The position numbers were made by a program, and so were the translations under genes. From NCBI GenBank assembly GCA_017307865.1, contig JAFKGE010000027.1, positions 31,379 to 95,378 on the forward strand: 64,000 nucleotides of DNA, read 5' to 3'. Positions 10,859 through 19,299 of this stretch are shown here, one piece after another. The notes beneath the pieces were generated by a model. The model was not told the origin of the DNA. It did no database searches and worked only from the letters and a program-made list of their open reading frames with translations. The DNA comes from Burkholderiales bacterium (GTDB lineage Bacteria > Pseudomonadota > Gammaproteobacteria > Burkholderiales > Burkholderiaceae_C). Every line of letters starts with the position of its first letter. Positions within the stretch are counted from its first letter, which is position 1.

Positions 10859-11833
10859 TCAGTGCGCGTGCGACATCGCCTGTCGGGTCGCACGCCTGCT
10901 GCTGGCCGGGGCCTGCGTGCCAAAGGTCTCGGCCATCAACCGACGCAGCCAGCCGAGCGCCGGGTCGTCGTCGAAGCGTCGATGCCAGTACATGCATACG
11001 TCGAAGGACGGCAACTCGATCGGCGGCTCGATCAGGCGCAAGGGCAGGTGGCCGGCGATGATTTGGGCCAGGTTGCTGGGTATGGGTGACACCAGATCGG
11101 TCTCGGCGACGATCGGGCCGATGCTCAGGAAGCTGCGCACGCGCAGCACGATGGGTACCCGCACGTCGCGGCGCATCAGCACCCGCTCGACCGCGGCCAG
11201 GTGATGCGAGCCCGGCGGGCTGGCCAGCACGTGGGGCGTGTGCCGCAGCGCCGCGGCACCGCCGTCGCCCCGAAGCAGAGGGTGTTTCTTTTGCGCCAGG
11301 TACACGAAGCGCTCGCTGAACAAGGCCTGGCGGCGGATCTGGGCGCCCAGGCCGGGAAAGAAGCCGACCGCCAGGTCGATTTCGCCGCTGGCAAGCCCCT
11401 GCTGCAGCTCATCCAGGCCAGGGGACAGGCACTCGCAGCTCACCCCGGGTGCTTCGCGCGCCAGATGCATCCACAGTCGGGGCATGAAAAAGCGCTCGCC
11501 AATGTCGGACATCGCCATGCGGAAGTGGCGCCGCGCGGCCTGCGGCTCGAACGTGGGCTTGGCCAGGGTGTCGCGGATCGCGCGCAGCGCGTCGCTCACC
11601 ACCGGCGCGATTCGGACGGCCAGAGGCGTCGGCTCGACGCCGCGCGGCAGCCGCACGAACAGGGCGTCGCCATAGGTGCGCCGCAAGCGTGCGAGCGCAT
11701 GGCTGACCGCCGGTTGCGACAGCCCGAGCTGTTCGCCGGCGACGGTCAGGTTGCGCGTTCGCCAAACCACGTCGAACAATTCCAGCAGGTTCAAGTCGAG
11801 CTGGCGCGTCAGCGGTCGGGTTCGATGGGTCAT
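10859..11833 (-). CDS. LysR-family regulator (NodD/SyrM-like)
   Basis: 324 residues. Helix-turn-helix: LDLNLLELFDVVWRTRNLTVAGEQLGLSQPAVSHAL; the wording LNLLELFDVV with SRLR-type continuation (LARLRRTYGDALFVR) places it in the NodD/SyrM branch, whose members often respond to aromatic compounds. It is divergent from an extradiol-type dioxygenase gene and a LysR-like dyad lies 7 bases outside its start. Control of the dioxygenase/aldolase-like/Liv-transporter set is the natural inference. Confidence 0.86.
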   Translation of the reverse strand: MTHRTRPLTRQLDLNLLELFDVVWRTRNLTVAGEQLGLSQPAVSHALARLRRTYGDALFVRLPRGVEPTPLAVRIAPVVSDALRAIRDTLAKPTFEPQAARRHFRMAMSDIGERFFMPRLWMHLAREAPGVSCECLSPGLDELQQGLASGEIDLAVGFFPGLGAQIRRQALFSERFVYLAQKKHPLLRGDGGAAALRHTPHVLASPPGSHHLAAVERVLMRRDVRVPIVLRVRSFLSIGPIVAETDLVSPIPSNLAQIIAGHLPLRLIEPPIELPSFDVCMYWHRRFDDDPALGWLRRLMAETFGTQAPASSRRATRQAMSHAH

Positions 11834-11839
11834 CGCTCG

Positions 11840-11858
11840 TCATTCGGTTGGTGAATGA
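11840..11858. promoter_or_regulatory. Inverted repeat, probable LysR operator
   Basis: TCATTC-N7-GAATGA, a perfect six-base dyad containing a T-N11-A core (TTC-N7-GAA). It is 7 bases upstream of the LysR gene start and about 100 bases upstream of the divergent dioxygenase gene, consistent with autoregulation and control of the divergent operon. Confidence 0.5.
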
Positions 11859-11960
11859 CGAACAGGATAAATCTTCATTGGTTGGATTCCTGCCCTTGCC
11901 CTACATTCGTGTGCTGACGGGTTCATCGACCCGCGCCCCGTTTGGGGCAGGAGACTGCAT

Positions 11961-12824
11961 TTGATCAAGCTCTTGGACATCCGTTACGTCCGTCTCGGCA
12001 CGCGCGACGTCGACGCGGCCACCCGTTATGCCAATGACGTCGTCGGACTGACCCTGGGACGGCGCGAAGGCAAAGCGGCGTATTTCCGCTCGGACGATCG
12101 CGACCACACGCTGGTTTATTTCGAGGGCGATCCGAAGGACCACATCGTCGGTTTCGAGCTGCGCAACATGGCCGAGCTGCAGCACGCGGCCAGCGTGCTC
12201 GACGCGGCCCATATCGCCGTTCACGCCGGCACCAACGCGGAGTGCGACGCCCGCGCGGTCAAGGCCTACATCAATTTCCGCGACCTGAACGGCAGTTCGA
12301 TCGACCTCGTGGTGCAACCCCACCACAGTGGCACGGCCTATTGGCCGCCGCACGATCACGGCATCACCGGGTTCAGCCACATCGGGCTGTGCAGCGCTGA
12401 CCCGGGGCGCGACGAGGACTTCTGGACGCAGGTGCTGGGCGCCCGCGTGAGCGACCGCATCGGCGCGGCGCCGCTGTTGCGCATCGACGAGGTCCATCAC
12501 AAGATCGCGCTGTTTCCGGCGCAGCGGGCGGGCGTGCAGCACATCAACCACCAGGTCAAGTCGATCGACGACATCATGCGTGCCTGGTATCGCCTGCAGA
12601 AGGCCGGCGTGCGCATCGTGTTCGGCCCGGGGCGCCACCCAACGTCGGGCGCGATGTTCCTGTATTTCGAGGGCCCGGACGGCATGGTGTACGAATACTC
12701 CAGCGGCGTGCGCACCATCGCGCCCGAGCAGGAGGCGGGGTATCGACCGCGGCAGTTCCCGATGGCCGACAGCTCGTTTTGCATGTGGGGCTCGCGTCCG
12801 GACATCCCGGAGTTCAAGACTTGA
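11961..12824 (+). CDS. Extradiol-type ring-cleavage dioxygenase (two VOC domains)
   Basis: 287 residues from a TTG start with a CAGGAG site (11948-11953). Two vicinal-oxygen-chelate domains (about 3-125 and 133-260) as in BphC/catechol 2,3-dioxygenase. In the second domain the candidate iron ligands are present: His in GFSHIGL, His in QHINHQV and Glu in VYEYSSG. It therefore probably cleaves a catechol-like or hydroxylated heteroaromatic ring next to a hydroxyl; the substrate is unknown. It overlaps the aldolase-like gene and precedes a Liv-type importer. Confidence 0.82.
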   Translation: MIKLLDIRYVRLGTRDVDAATRYANDVVGLTLGRREGKAAYFRSDDRDHTLVYFEGDPKDHIVGFELRNMAELQHAASVLDAAHIAVHAGTNAECDARAVKAYINFRDLNGSSIDLVVQPHHSGTAYWPPHDHGITGFSHIGLCSADPGRDEDFWTQVLGARVSDRIGAAPLLRIDEVHHKIALFPAQRAGVQHINHQVKSIDDIMRAWYRLQKAGVRIVFGPGRHPTSGAMFLYFEGPDGMVYEYSSGVRTIAPEQEAGYRPRQFPMADSSFCMWGSRPDIPEFKT

Positions 12825-13525
12825 ATGCCGATGCTTCGACGGAAGGCATGTCGGCCCGTCAGATCGAGTTGCGCCGAGCGGCGCGCGCCTTGGGTCGCCA
12901 CGGCCTGGTGCACGCCTACGGTCACTGCAGCCTGCGGCTCGATGCCGAGCGCTTCCTGGTCTGCGCCGCACGTCCCATGGGCCTGATCGCGCCGGGCGAG
13001 GCGGGAACGGTGGTGCACGTCCATGGACCCTTGCCCGACGGCGTGCTGGGCGAAGTACGCGTTCACCAGCAGGTGTATCGGCGACGGCCCGACGTGGGCG
13101 CCGTCGTGCGCAGCATGCCGCCCAGGCTCATGGCCTTGGGCACGGCACGCCGCGTGCCCAGCCCCCGTCATGGCTTCGGCGCCTACTTCGGCGATGGCAT
13201 CGCGCTGTGGGACGACCCGCAGCTGGTGCGCAGCGATGCCGCTGCCGCGCGGCTGGCCGAGCAACTGGGCGCCGGCAAGGCCCTGGTGATGCGCGGCAAC
13301 GGCGCGGTGGTGGCGGCCGGCTCGATCCAGCACGCCGTCGTGCTGACCTGGTATCTGGAGGATGCCGCCCGCGTCGAACTCGAGGTGCTGGCCGCGGGGC
13401 TGCAGGATGCGTCCGTCATCCTTTCGGCGGCCGAATGCGCCCAGCGTGCCACCACCGCCGGCCTGATCTTCGAGCGCATGTGGGAACATTTGACGGCGGG
13501 CGACCCAGAGGACGTGCACGCGTGA
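12821..13525 (+). CDS. Class II aldolase/adducin-fold protein lacking metal ligands
   Basis: 234 residues if it starts at the TTG overlapping the previous stop (CCGGAG 8 bases upstream); an ATG at 12848 is the alternative. The fold follows the family: HGLVHAYGHCSLRL, GLIAPGEAG, EVRVHQQVYRRRPDVGAVV, then the C-terminal MRGNGAVVAAGS. The zinc ligands are missing: the usual HxHP after VV is RSMP, and the usual RGHG is RGNG; only the Glu of EVRVH is kept. In aromatic catabolism this fold includes decarboxylases, so a decarboxylase- or hydratase-like job was possible, but without the metal site it may be non-catalytic or use a different mechanism. Confidence 0.75.
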   Translation: MNADASTEGMSARQIELRRAARALGRHGLVHAYGHCSLRLDAERFLVCAARPMGLIAPGEAGTVVHVHGPLPDGVLGEVRVHQQVYRRRPDVGAVVRSMPPRLMALGTARRVPSPRHGFGAYFGDGIALWDDPQLVRSDAAAARLAEQLGAGKALVMRGNGAVVAAGSIQHAVVLTWYLEDAARVELEVLAAGLQDASVILSAAECAQRATTAGLIFERMWEHLTAGDPEDVHA

Positions 13526-13597
13526 TGCGACGACCCGACTGACCACAATTCATCCCAAGCATTGCATCCAACCCAATTTGACAACCAGGAGACACCC

Positions 13598-14758
13598 ATG
13601 AAACACACCGTGCTGACCGCCGCAGCGGCATTCACCTTCGCGTTGTCCGCCCATGCGCAGACGCCCGTGAAGATCGGCTTCATGGGCGTGCTGTCCGGGC
13701 CGCAGGCCGCGCTGGGCCAGGACATGCTGGACGCCTTCATGCTGGTGGTGGAGCAGAACGGCGGCAAGCTGGGTGGCGTGCCGGTCGAGGTCATTCGCCG
13801 CGACAGCCAGCTCAAGCCCGAGGTGGCCAACCAGATCGCCGACGAGTTGATCGAGAAGGAAAAGGTGCCGCTCGTCACCGGCATGACCTTCTCCAACATC
13901 CTGATGGCCGTCGGCAAGAAGTTCACCAACGCCGGGGTCGTGGTGGTGGGCTCCAACGCCGGCCCGGCGCCACTGGCGGGTGCGCAGTGCTCGCCCAACC
14001 TGTTCGTGGTGTCCAAGCAGAACGACCAGTTCGCCGAGGCCATGGGCAAGTACGCCACCACCAAGGGCTACAAGCGCATCATCTCGATGACGCCCAACTA
14101 CCAGGCCGGCAAGGACTACATCGTCGGCTTCAAGCGCCAGTACAAGACGCCGCTGCTCGACGAGATGTACACCCCGCTCAACCAGCTCGATTTTTCGGCC
14201 GAGCTGGCACGCATCGTGTCGGAAAAGCCCGACGCGGTGTACGCGTTCTACCCCGGTGGCCTGGGCGTGAGCTTCGTGCGCGCCTATCAGCAGGCGGGGC
14301 TGCTGGGCAAGATTCCGCTGCTCACCACCTCGACGACGGACGGCACCACGCTGCCCGCGCTCAAGGACACGGCCCTGGGCGTGCTGCTGAGTTCCTCCTG
14401 GGGCCCGGACATGCCGGGCGCGGCCAACCAGAAGTTCGTGAGCGATTTCGAGGGCAAGTACAAGCGCACGCCATCGGAGTACGCCGCCTACTCGTATGAC
14501 GCCGCGCTGCTGATCGACTCGGCGCTGCGCAAGACTGCGGGCAGCACCGACCGCGCGGCGCTCACGGCGGCGCTCAAGGCGGCCGACTTCAAGTCGGTGC
14601 GCGGCAACTTCAAGTTCGGCAACAACAACTACCCGATCCAGGACTTCTACGTCTACGAAGTCGCGAAGGACGCCAAGGGCAACGCCAACATCAAGACGGT
14701 GTCCAAGGAACTCAGCAACTACCAGGATGCCTACGCCAAGGACTGTCCGCTGAAGTAA
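13598..14758 (+). CDS. Branched-chain-amino-acid-type ABC importer, periplasmic binding protein
   Basis: 386 residues. Signal peptide MKHTVLTAAAAFTFALSAHAQ, then VKIGFMGVLSGPQAALGQD and the type I binding fold (LivK/HisK family, Peripla_BP_6). AGGAG lies 8 bases before the ATG. It is the first gene of a complete Liv set. In Burkholderiales such proteins beside catabolic genes usually bind aromatic acids and not amino acids; with the dioxygenase gene 1.6 kb upstream that is the preferred guess. Confidence 0.88.
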   Translation: MKHTVLTAAAAFTFALSAHAQTPVKIGFMGVLSGPQAALGQDMLDAFMLVVEQNGGKLGGVPVEVIRRDSQLKPEVANQIADELIEKEKVPLVTGMTFSNILMAVGKKFTNAGVVVVGSNAGPAPLAGAQCSPNLFVVSKQNDQFAEAMGKYATTKGYKRIISMTPNYQAGKDYIVGFKRQYKTPLLDEMYTPLNQLDFSAELARIVSEKPDAVYAFYPGGLGVSFVRAYQQAGLLGKIPLLTTSTTDGTTLPALKDTALGVLLSSSWGPDMPGAANQKFVSDFEGKYKRTPSEYAAYSYDAALLIDSALRKTAGSTDRAALTAALKAADFKSVRGNFKFGNNNYPIQDFYVYEVAKDAKGNANIKTVSKELSNYQDAYAKDCPLK

Positions 14759-14778
14759 CTATCCGAAGAGCCTGTCGC

Positions 14779-15696
14779 GTGGTCTGGAGCCTGTTTTTCT
14801 CCCAGGTGCTCAACGGGGTGCAGCTCGGGATGCTGCTGTTTTTGCTGTCGGCCGGCCTGACGCTGGTGTTCGGCATCATGAACTTCATCAACCTGAGCCA
14901 CGGCTCGTTCTACATGCTGGGTGCCTACTTCGCTGCGGCGACGCTGGCGCGCTCGGGCTCCTTCCTGCTGGCCGGGCTGGTGGGCGTCGGCGGCGTGATG
15001 GGGGTGGCCTTCGTGCTCGAACGCCTGGCGCTGCGCCGCCTGTACGCCAAGGGGCACCTCAACCAGGTGCTCGCCACGCTGGGCCTGCTGATGTTCTTCA
15101 ACGAAGCGGTGCGCATGGTCTGGGGCTCGCAGCCCGTGTTCACCTCGCAGCCCGCGTGGCTTAGCGGCTCGGTGCCGCTGCTGGGCATGTCCTACCCGTC
15201 GTACCGGCTGATGATCATCGTCGCCGGGGTGCTGCTGGCGCTGGGCATCTACCTGCTGATCCACAAGACCCGCGTCGGCATGCTGGTGCGCGCCAGCTCC
15301 ACCCACCCGGACACGGTGGCGGCGCTGGGCATCAACGCGCGCCTGCTCAACACGCTGCTGTTTGCCGTGGGGGCCGGGCTGGCGGCACTGGCGGGCTGGC
15401 TGGTCGGCCCCATCGTCTCGGTGCAATCGGGCATGGGCGACGACGTGCTGATCCTGGCGCTGGTGGTGATCGTGATCGGCGGCATCGGCTCGATCCGCGG
15501 CGCCTTCTATGCCGCCCTGCTGGTGGGCCTGGTGGACACCATGGGCCGCGCTTACATGCCGCAGATCATGCGCCAGTTCTTGGAGCGCAGCGTGGCCGAC
15601 GCGGCCGGGCCGGCGCTGGCCTCGATGCTGATCTACCTGTTCATGGCGGCCATCCTGGCGGTGCGTCCCGGCGGCTTGTTTCCCGTCCACCGCTGA
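14779..15696 (+). CDS. ABC importer permease, LivH family
   Basis: 305 residues, GTG start. LFLLSAGLTLVFGIMNFINLSHGSFYMLGAYF is the LivH signature helix and loop, with about eight hydrophobic segments in all and the cytoplasmic coupling region RASSTHPDTVAALGIN before ALAGWLVGPI. It follows the binding-protein gene by 20 bases and is followed by the partner permease after 6 bases. Confidence 0.9.
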   Translation: MVWSLFFSQVLNGVQLGMLLFLLSAGLTLVFGIMNFINLSHGSFYMLGAYFAAATLARSGSFLLAGLVGVGGVMGVAFVLERLALRRLYAKGHLNQVLATLGLLMFFNEAVRMVWGSQPVFTSQPAWLSGSVPLLGMSYPSYRLMIIVAGVLLALGIYLLIHKTRVGMLVRASSTHPDTVAALGINARLLNTLLFAVGAGLAALAGWLVGPIVSVQSGMGDDVLILALVVIVIGGIGSIRGAFYAALLVGLVDTMGRAYMPQIMRQFLERSVADAAGPALASMLIYLFMAAILAVRPGGLFPVHR

Positions 15697-15702
15697 GCGC
15701 CG

Positions 15703-16665
15703 ATGCTGTTTCCCGAATCCCTTTCCTGGCGCTCGCCCCGGCTCTGGCTGGCCAGCACCTTGGTGCTGCTGCTGCTGCTGGTGCCGCTGCTGTCGCAGTG
15801 GGCCGGCTCCAGCTTCTACCTGAGCTTCGCCACGCGCATCGTGGTGTTCGCCATTGCCGTGAGCGGGCTCAACCTGGTGCTTGGCTACGGCGGGCTGATC
15901 AGCATGGGCCACGCGCTGTACGTCGGCCTTGGGGCCTACGTCGTCGGCATCAGCGCCGCCAATGGGTTGACCAACGGCTGGGCCCAACTGGCCATTGCGC
16001 TGGCATTCGCCGCTGCGGTGGCGCTGGTGACGGGGCTGGTGTCGCTGCGCACGCGCGGCATCGGTTTCATCATGATTACGCTGGCGTTCAACCAGATGTT
16101 CTATTTCCTGGCCGTGAGCCTCAAGCAGTACGGCGGCGACGACGGCCTGCCGCTGAATGAGCGCAGTGCGCTCGCGCCGCTGCCCGCGCTGGATGGCAAG
16201 CTGGCGCTGTACTACCTGTGCCTGGCCACGCTGCTCATCGTCATGCTGCTGGTCTGGCGTCTGGTGCACAGCCGTTTTGGCTATGTGCTGCGGGGCTTTC
16301 AGGCCAATGAGCGACGCATGCTGGCCGCCGGCTATCCGCGCGTGCGCTATCAGCTCAGCGCCTTCGTGCTGTCGGCGCTGATCTGTACCGTGGCCGGCGT
16401 GCTGCAGGCCAACCTCACCGCGTTCGTCGCCCCGTCCTATCTGTCCTGGCGGGCTTCGGGCGAACTGATCTTGATGGCCGTGCTGGGCGGCATCGGCTCG
16501 GTCTTTGGTCCGCTGGTGGGTGCGGCGGTGCTGCTGGTGCTGGAAGAGCTGCTGTCGGGCATGACGCAGCACTGGATGGCCATCCTGGGGCCGCTGATCC
16601 TGCTGGTGGCGCTGGTGTCGCAACGCGGCCTCTGGGGCGCGATCCGTCGATGGGGCGCGCGGTGA
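15703..16665 (+). CDS. ABC importer permease, LivM family
   Basis: 320 residues, inner membrane. GLNLVLGYGGLISMGHALYVGLGAYV is the LivM signature, and the coupling helix region is VLRGFQANERRMLAAGYPRVRYQLSAF. The C-terminal GGIGSVFGPLVGAAVLLVLEE block is also typical. Its stop overlaps the ATP-binding gene (TGATG), giving translational coupling. Confidence 0.9.
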   Translation: MLFPESLSWRSPRLWLASTLVLLLLLVPLLSQWAGSSFYLSFATRIVVFAIAVSGLNLVLGYGGLISMGHALYVGLGAYVVGISAANGLTNGWAQLAIALAFAAAVALVTGLVSLRTRGIGFIMITLAFNQMFYFLAVSLKQYGGDDGLPLNERSALAPLPALDGKLALYYLCLATLLIVMLLVWRLVHSRFGYVLRGFQANERRMLAAGYPRVRYQLSAFVLSALICTVAGVLQANLTAFVAPSYLSWRASGELILMAVLGGIGSVFGPLVGAAVLLVLEELLSGMTQHWMAILGPLILLVALVSQRGLWGAIRRWGAR

Positions 16666-17408
16666 TGGGCAAGAAGCTTCAGGTGCGGCAACTGGTCAAG
16701 CGTTTCGGCGGCCTGCTGGCCACCGACCGTCTCGATCTGGCGCTGGACGAAGGCGAGACGCACGCCCTGATCGGCCCCAATGGCGCCGGCAAGACCACGG
16801 TGATGGGCCAGCTGACGGGCGAGCTGATGCCCAACAGCGGCCGGATTCTCCTGGACGGCCAAGACATCACGACCTGGAGCACGCCCCGACGCGCCCTGGC
16901 CGGCATCGCGCGCTCCTACCAGATCACGCAGCTGCTGGAAGGCTTTACCGTGCTCGAAAACGCGATGCTGATGGTGCAGGCGCGGCAAGGCCATTCGTTC
17001 AACGCCTGGGCGCCGGTGCGGCGCCAGGCCGTGCTGGTCGAGCCCGCGCGCGAAGCGCTCGACCAGGTGGGGCTGCTGCCGCGCGCCGACGAGGACGTGA
17101 TGGCGCTGGGCCATGGCGAACATCGGCAGCTGGAGCTGGCCATGGCGCTGGCGATGAAGCCGCAACTGCTGCTGCTGGACGAACCGCTGGCGGGCATGAG
17201 CCAGGCCGAATCGCAGCAGATGATCGCCCTGCTGCAAGGACTCAAGGGCCGCTACACGATGCTGCTGGTGGAGCACGACATGCAGGCTGTCTTCAGTCTG
17301 GCCGACCGCGTGAGCGTGCTGGTGTACGGCCACGCCATCGCCTGCGGCACGCCGGCCGAAATCCAGGCCGATGAGGGCGTGCGCCAGGCCTATCTGGGGG
17401 GCCACTGA
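16665..17408 (+). CDS. ABC importer ATP-binding subunit, LivG family
   Basis: 247 residues from the ATG in TGATG; a second in-frame ATG at 16650 would add five residues. Walker A GPNGAGKTT, LivG-type GIARSYQITQLLEGFTVLEN, signature region LGHGEHRQLELAMALAMKP and Walker B LLLLDEPLAGM. In place of the usual LSGG it reads LGHGE, a common variant in this group. It pairs with the LivF subunit that follows with a one-base overlap. Confidence 0.9.
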   Translation: MGKKLQVRQLVKRFGGLLATDRLDLALDEGETHALIGPNGAGKTTVMGQLTGELMPNSGRILLDGQDITTWSTPRRALAGIARSYQITQLLEGFTVLENAMLMVQARQGHSFNAWAPVRRQAVLVEPAREALDQVGLLPRADEDVMALGHGEHRQLELAMALAMKPQLLLLDEPLAGMSQAESQQMIALLQGLKGRYTMLLVEHDMQAVFSLADRVSVLVYGHAIACGTPAEIQADEGVRQAYLGGH

Positions 17409-18115
17409 TGGCCTGGCTCGAAGTGGCGGGGCTGCAGGCCGGCTACGGCGGCAACCAGGTGCTGCACGGCATCCAGTTCGAGTTGGAGGAGGGGCGGATC
17501 GTGTCCCTGCTGGGGCGCAACGGCATGGGCAAGACGACCACGCTCAAGTGCCTGATGGGCCTGATCGTTCCCAAGGCCGGAACGCTCCGGCTGGGCCAGC
17601 GGACGATCAACGGGCTGGCCGCGCACGAGGTCGCACGCCTGGGCGTGGGCTGGGTGCCCGAGGGGCGCCAGATCTTTCCGACGCTGACGGTCGAGGAGAA
17701 CCTGCTGGCGACGGCGGCCGACCGTCACCGGGCGGCCCAGCCCTACACGCTGCAACGCGTGTACGCGTTCTTCCCGCGCCTGCAAGAGCGTCGCCAGAAC
17801 ATGGGCAACCAGCTGTCGGGTGGCGAGCAGCAGATGCTGGCGATCGGCCGGGCCTTGATGACCAATCCGCGCCTGTTGATCCTGGACGAGGCCACCGAGG
17901 GCCTGGCGCCCTTGATTCGACAGGAGATCTGGCGCGTGCTGGGCGAACTGCGCAACGCGGGTATGGCGATGATCGTGGTCGACAAGGATCTCGAAGCGCT
18001 GATGGCGCTGGCCGACCGGCACGTGGTGATCGAGAAGGGGCGCGTGCCGTGGCAGGGCGACACCGAAGCCCTGCGTGCCCAGCGCAGCGAGGTGGAGCGC
18101 TATCTCGGCGTGTGA
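17408..18115 (+). CDS. ABC importer ATP-binding subunit, LivF family
   Basis: 235 residues. Walker A GRNGMGKTT, VGWVPEGRQIFPTLTVEENL (LivF hallmark), ABC signature LSGGEQQMLAIGRALM and Walker B LLILDEATEGLAP. It closes the five-gene Liv-type operon. The next gene is 140 bases on and codes for a different kind of importer. Confidence 0.92.
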   Translation: MAWLEVAGLQAGYGGNQVLHGIQFELEEGRIVSLLGRNGMGKTTTLKCLMGLIVPKAGTLRLGQRTINGLAAHEVARLGVGWVPEGRQIFPTLTVEENLLATAADRHRAAQPYTLQRVYAFFPRLQERRQNMGNQLSGGEQQMLAIGRALMTNPRLLILDEATEGLAPLIRQEIWRVLGELRNAGMAMIVVDKDLEALMALADRHVVIEKGRVPWQGDTEALRAQRSEVERYLGV

Positions 18116-18255
18116 GCGGTGCTGGCTTGTGAGCGCTTGCCTTGCATCAAGAATTCGATGAACCAGATCAAGGTCATTGCGAATAAATATCATTAATGTC
18201 GCCTGTGACGATGCGCTGCGCGGCATCTCGCCACGCGCCGCGTCGGACCCCGGCG

Positions 18256-19296
18256 ATGTCGATGATGCAAGCTCCCCATTCCCCTGATTTCACGCGCCGG
18301 CGCTGGCTGCAGGCCGGTGCCGCGGCCGCCGCGCTGGGCGCCTTGCCGCGCGGGCAGGCACAGCCGTCCGCCACCCGCCGCGCCAGGCTGGTGCTGTCCG
18401 GCCCGTTTGCCCTGGTGTCCTACCCGCTCATGCGCATCGCAGACAGCGGCGCGCTGAAGGACGTGGCCGAGCAAGTCGAGTTCAGCACCTGGAAGAGTCC
18501 CGACCAGCTGCGCGCGCTGGCGATCCAGCCTTCGGCCGACCTGATGGCCATGCCCAGCAACGTCGCGGCCAACCTGTACAACCGCGGCGTGCCGCTCAAG
18601 CTGCTGGACATCACGACCTGGGGCCTGCTGTGGATGGTGTCGCGCGACCAGGGTTTGCGCACGCTGGCGGACTATCGCGGCAAGGAGGTGGTGATGCCGT
18701 TTCGCGGCGACATGCCCGACATCCTGTTTCGCCTGCTGGCCGAGCACGAGGGCCTGGTCATCGGCAAGGACATCACGCTGCGCTATGTCGCCTCGCCCAT
18801 CGACGCCATGCAGCTGCTCATCACGCGCCGCGCCGACCACGCGCTGCTGGCCGAGCCGGCGGTGTCGATGGGGCTGCGCAAGACGCACTCGTTTCCGATC
18901 GAGGTGATCGCGCCCGCGCTCTACCGCAGCGTCGATCTGCAGCAGGAATGGGGCCGCCTGCTGAAGCGGCCGCCGCGCATTCCGCAGGCCGGCATCGTCG
19001 CGCTGCAGCACGTGCAGGGCGACGGCGCGCTGCTGGCGCGCTTCGAGCAGGAGCACGCCAGGGCGCTGGCCTGGTGCCAGGCCAACCCCGAGGCCTGCGG
19101 CGAGATGGCGGCGCGCCACGTCGACATGCTGACGCCCGACGGCGTGGCCGACGCCATCCACGCCACCCGCTCGACCATGCAGTGGGTGGACGCCGCCGCC
19201 GCGCGCCCCGAGCTGGAGTTCTTCTACCAGCAGCTGCTCGATCGGCAACCCGGCCTGGTGGGCGGCAAGCTGCCGGCCAGCGCGTTCTACGGCTAG
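18256..19296 (+). CDS. NitT/TauT-type ABC importer, substrate-binding protein (Tat leader)
   Basis: 346 residues from the ATG at 18256; an ATG at 18196 would add 20 residues and neither has a clear ribosome site. Leader FTRRRWLQAGAAAAALGALPRGQAQ has twin arginines, so Tat export. The rest (DLMAMPSNVAANLYNRGVPLKLL, LADYRGKEVVMPFRGDMPDIL) is the NMT1/THI5-like type II binding fold of SsuA/TauA/NrtA. The ligand is unknown. The operon continues with its permease, ATPase and NnrS. Confidence 0.82.
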   Translation: MSMMQAPHSPDFTRRRWLQAGAAAAALGALPRGQAQPSATRRARLVLSGPFALVSYPLMRIADSGALKDVAEQVEFSTWKSPDQLRALAIQPSADLMAMPSNVAANLYNRGVPLKLLDITTWGLLWMVSRDQGLRTLADYRGKEVVMPFRGDMPDILFRLLAEHEGLVIGKDITLRYVASPIDAMQLLITRRADHALLAEPAVSMGLRKTHSFPIEVIAPALYRSVDLQQEWGRLLKRPPRIPQAGIVALQHVQGDGALLARFEQEHARALAWCQANPEACGEMAARHVDMLTPDGVADAIHATRSTMQWVDAAAARPELEFFYQQLLDRQPGLVGGKLPASAFYG

Positions 19297-19299
19297 CCG

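Noticed and set aside
14731..16623. 630-codon minus-strand ORF over livH-livM
   Set aside because: Low-complexity His/Gln/Arg shadow of two membrane protein genes.
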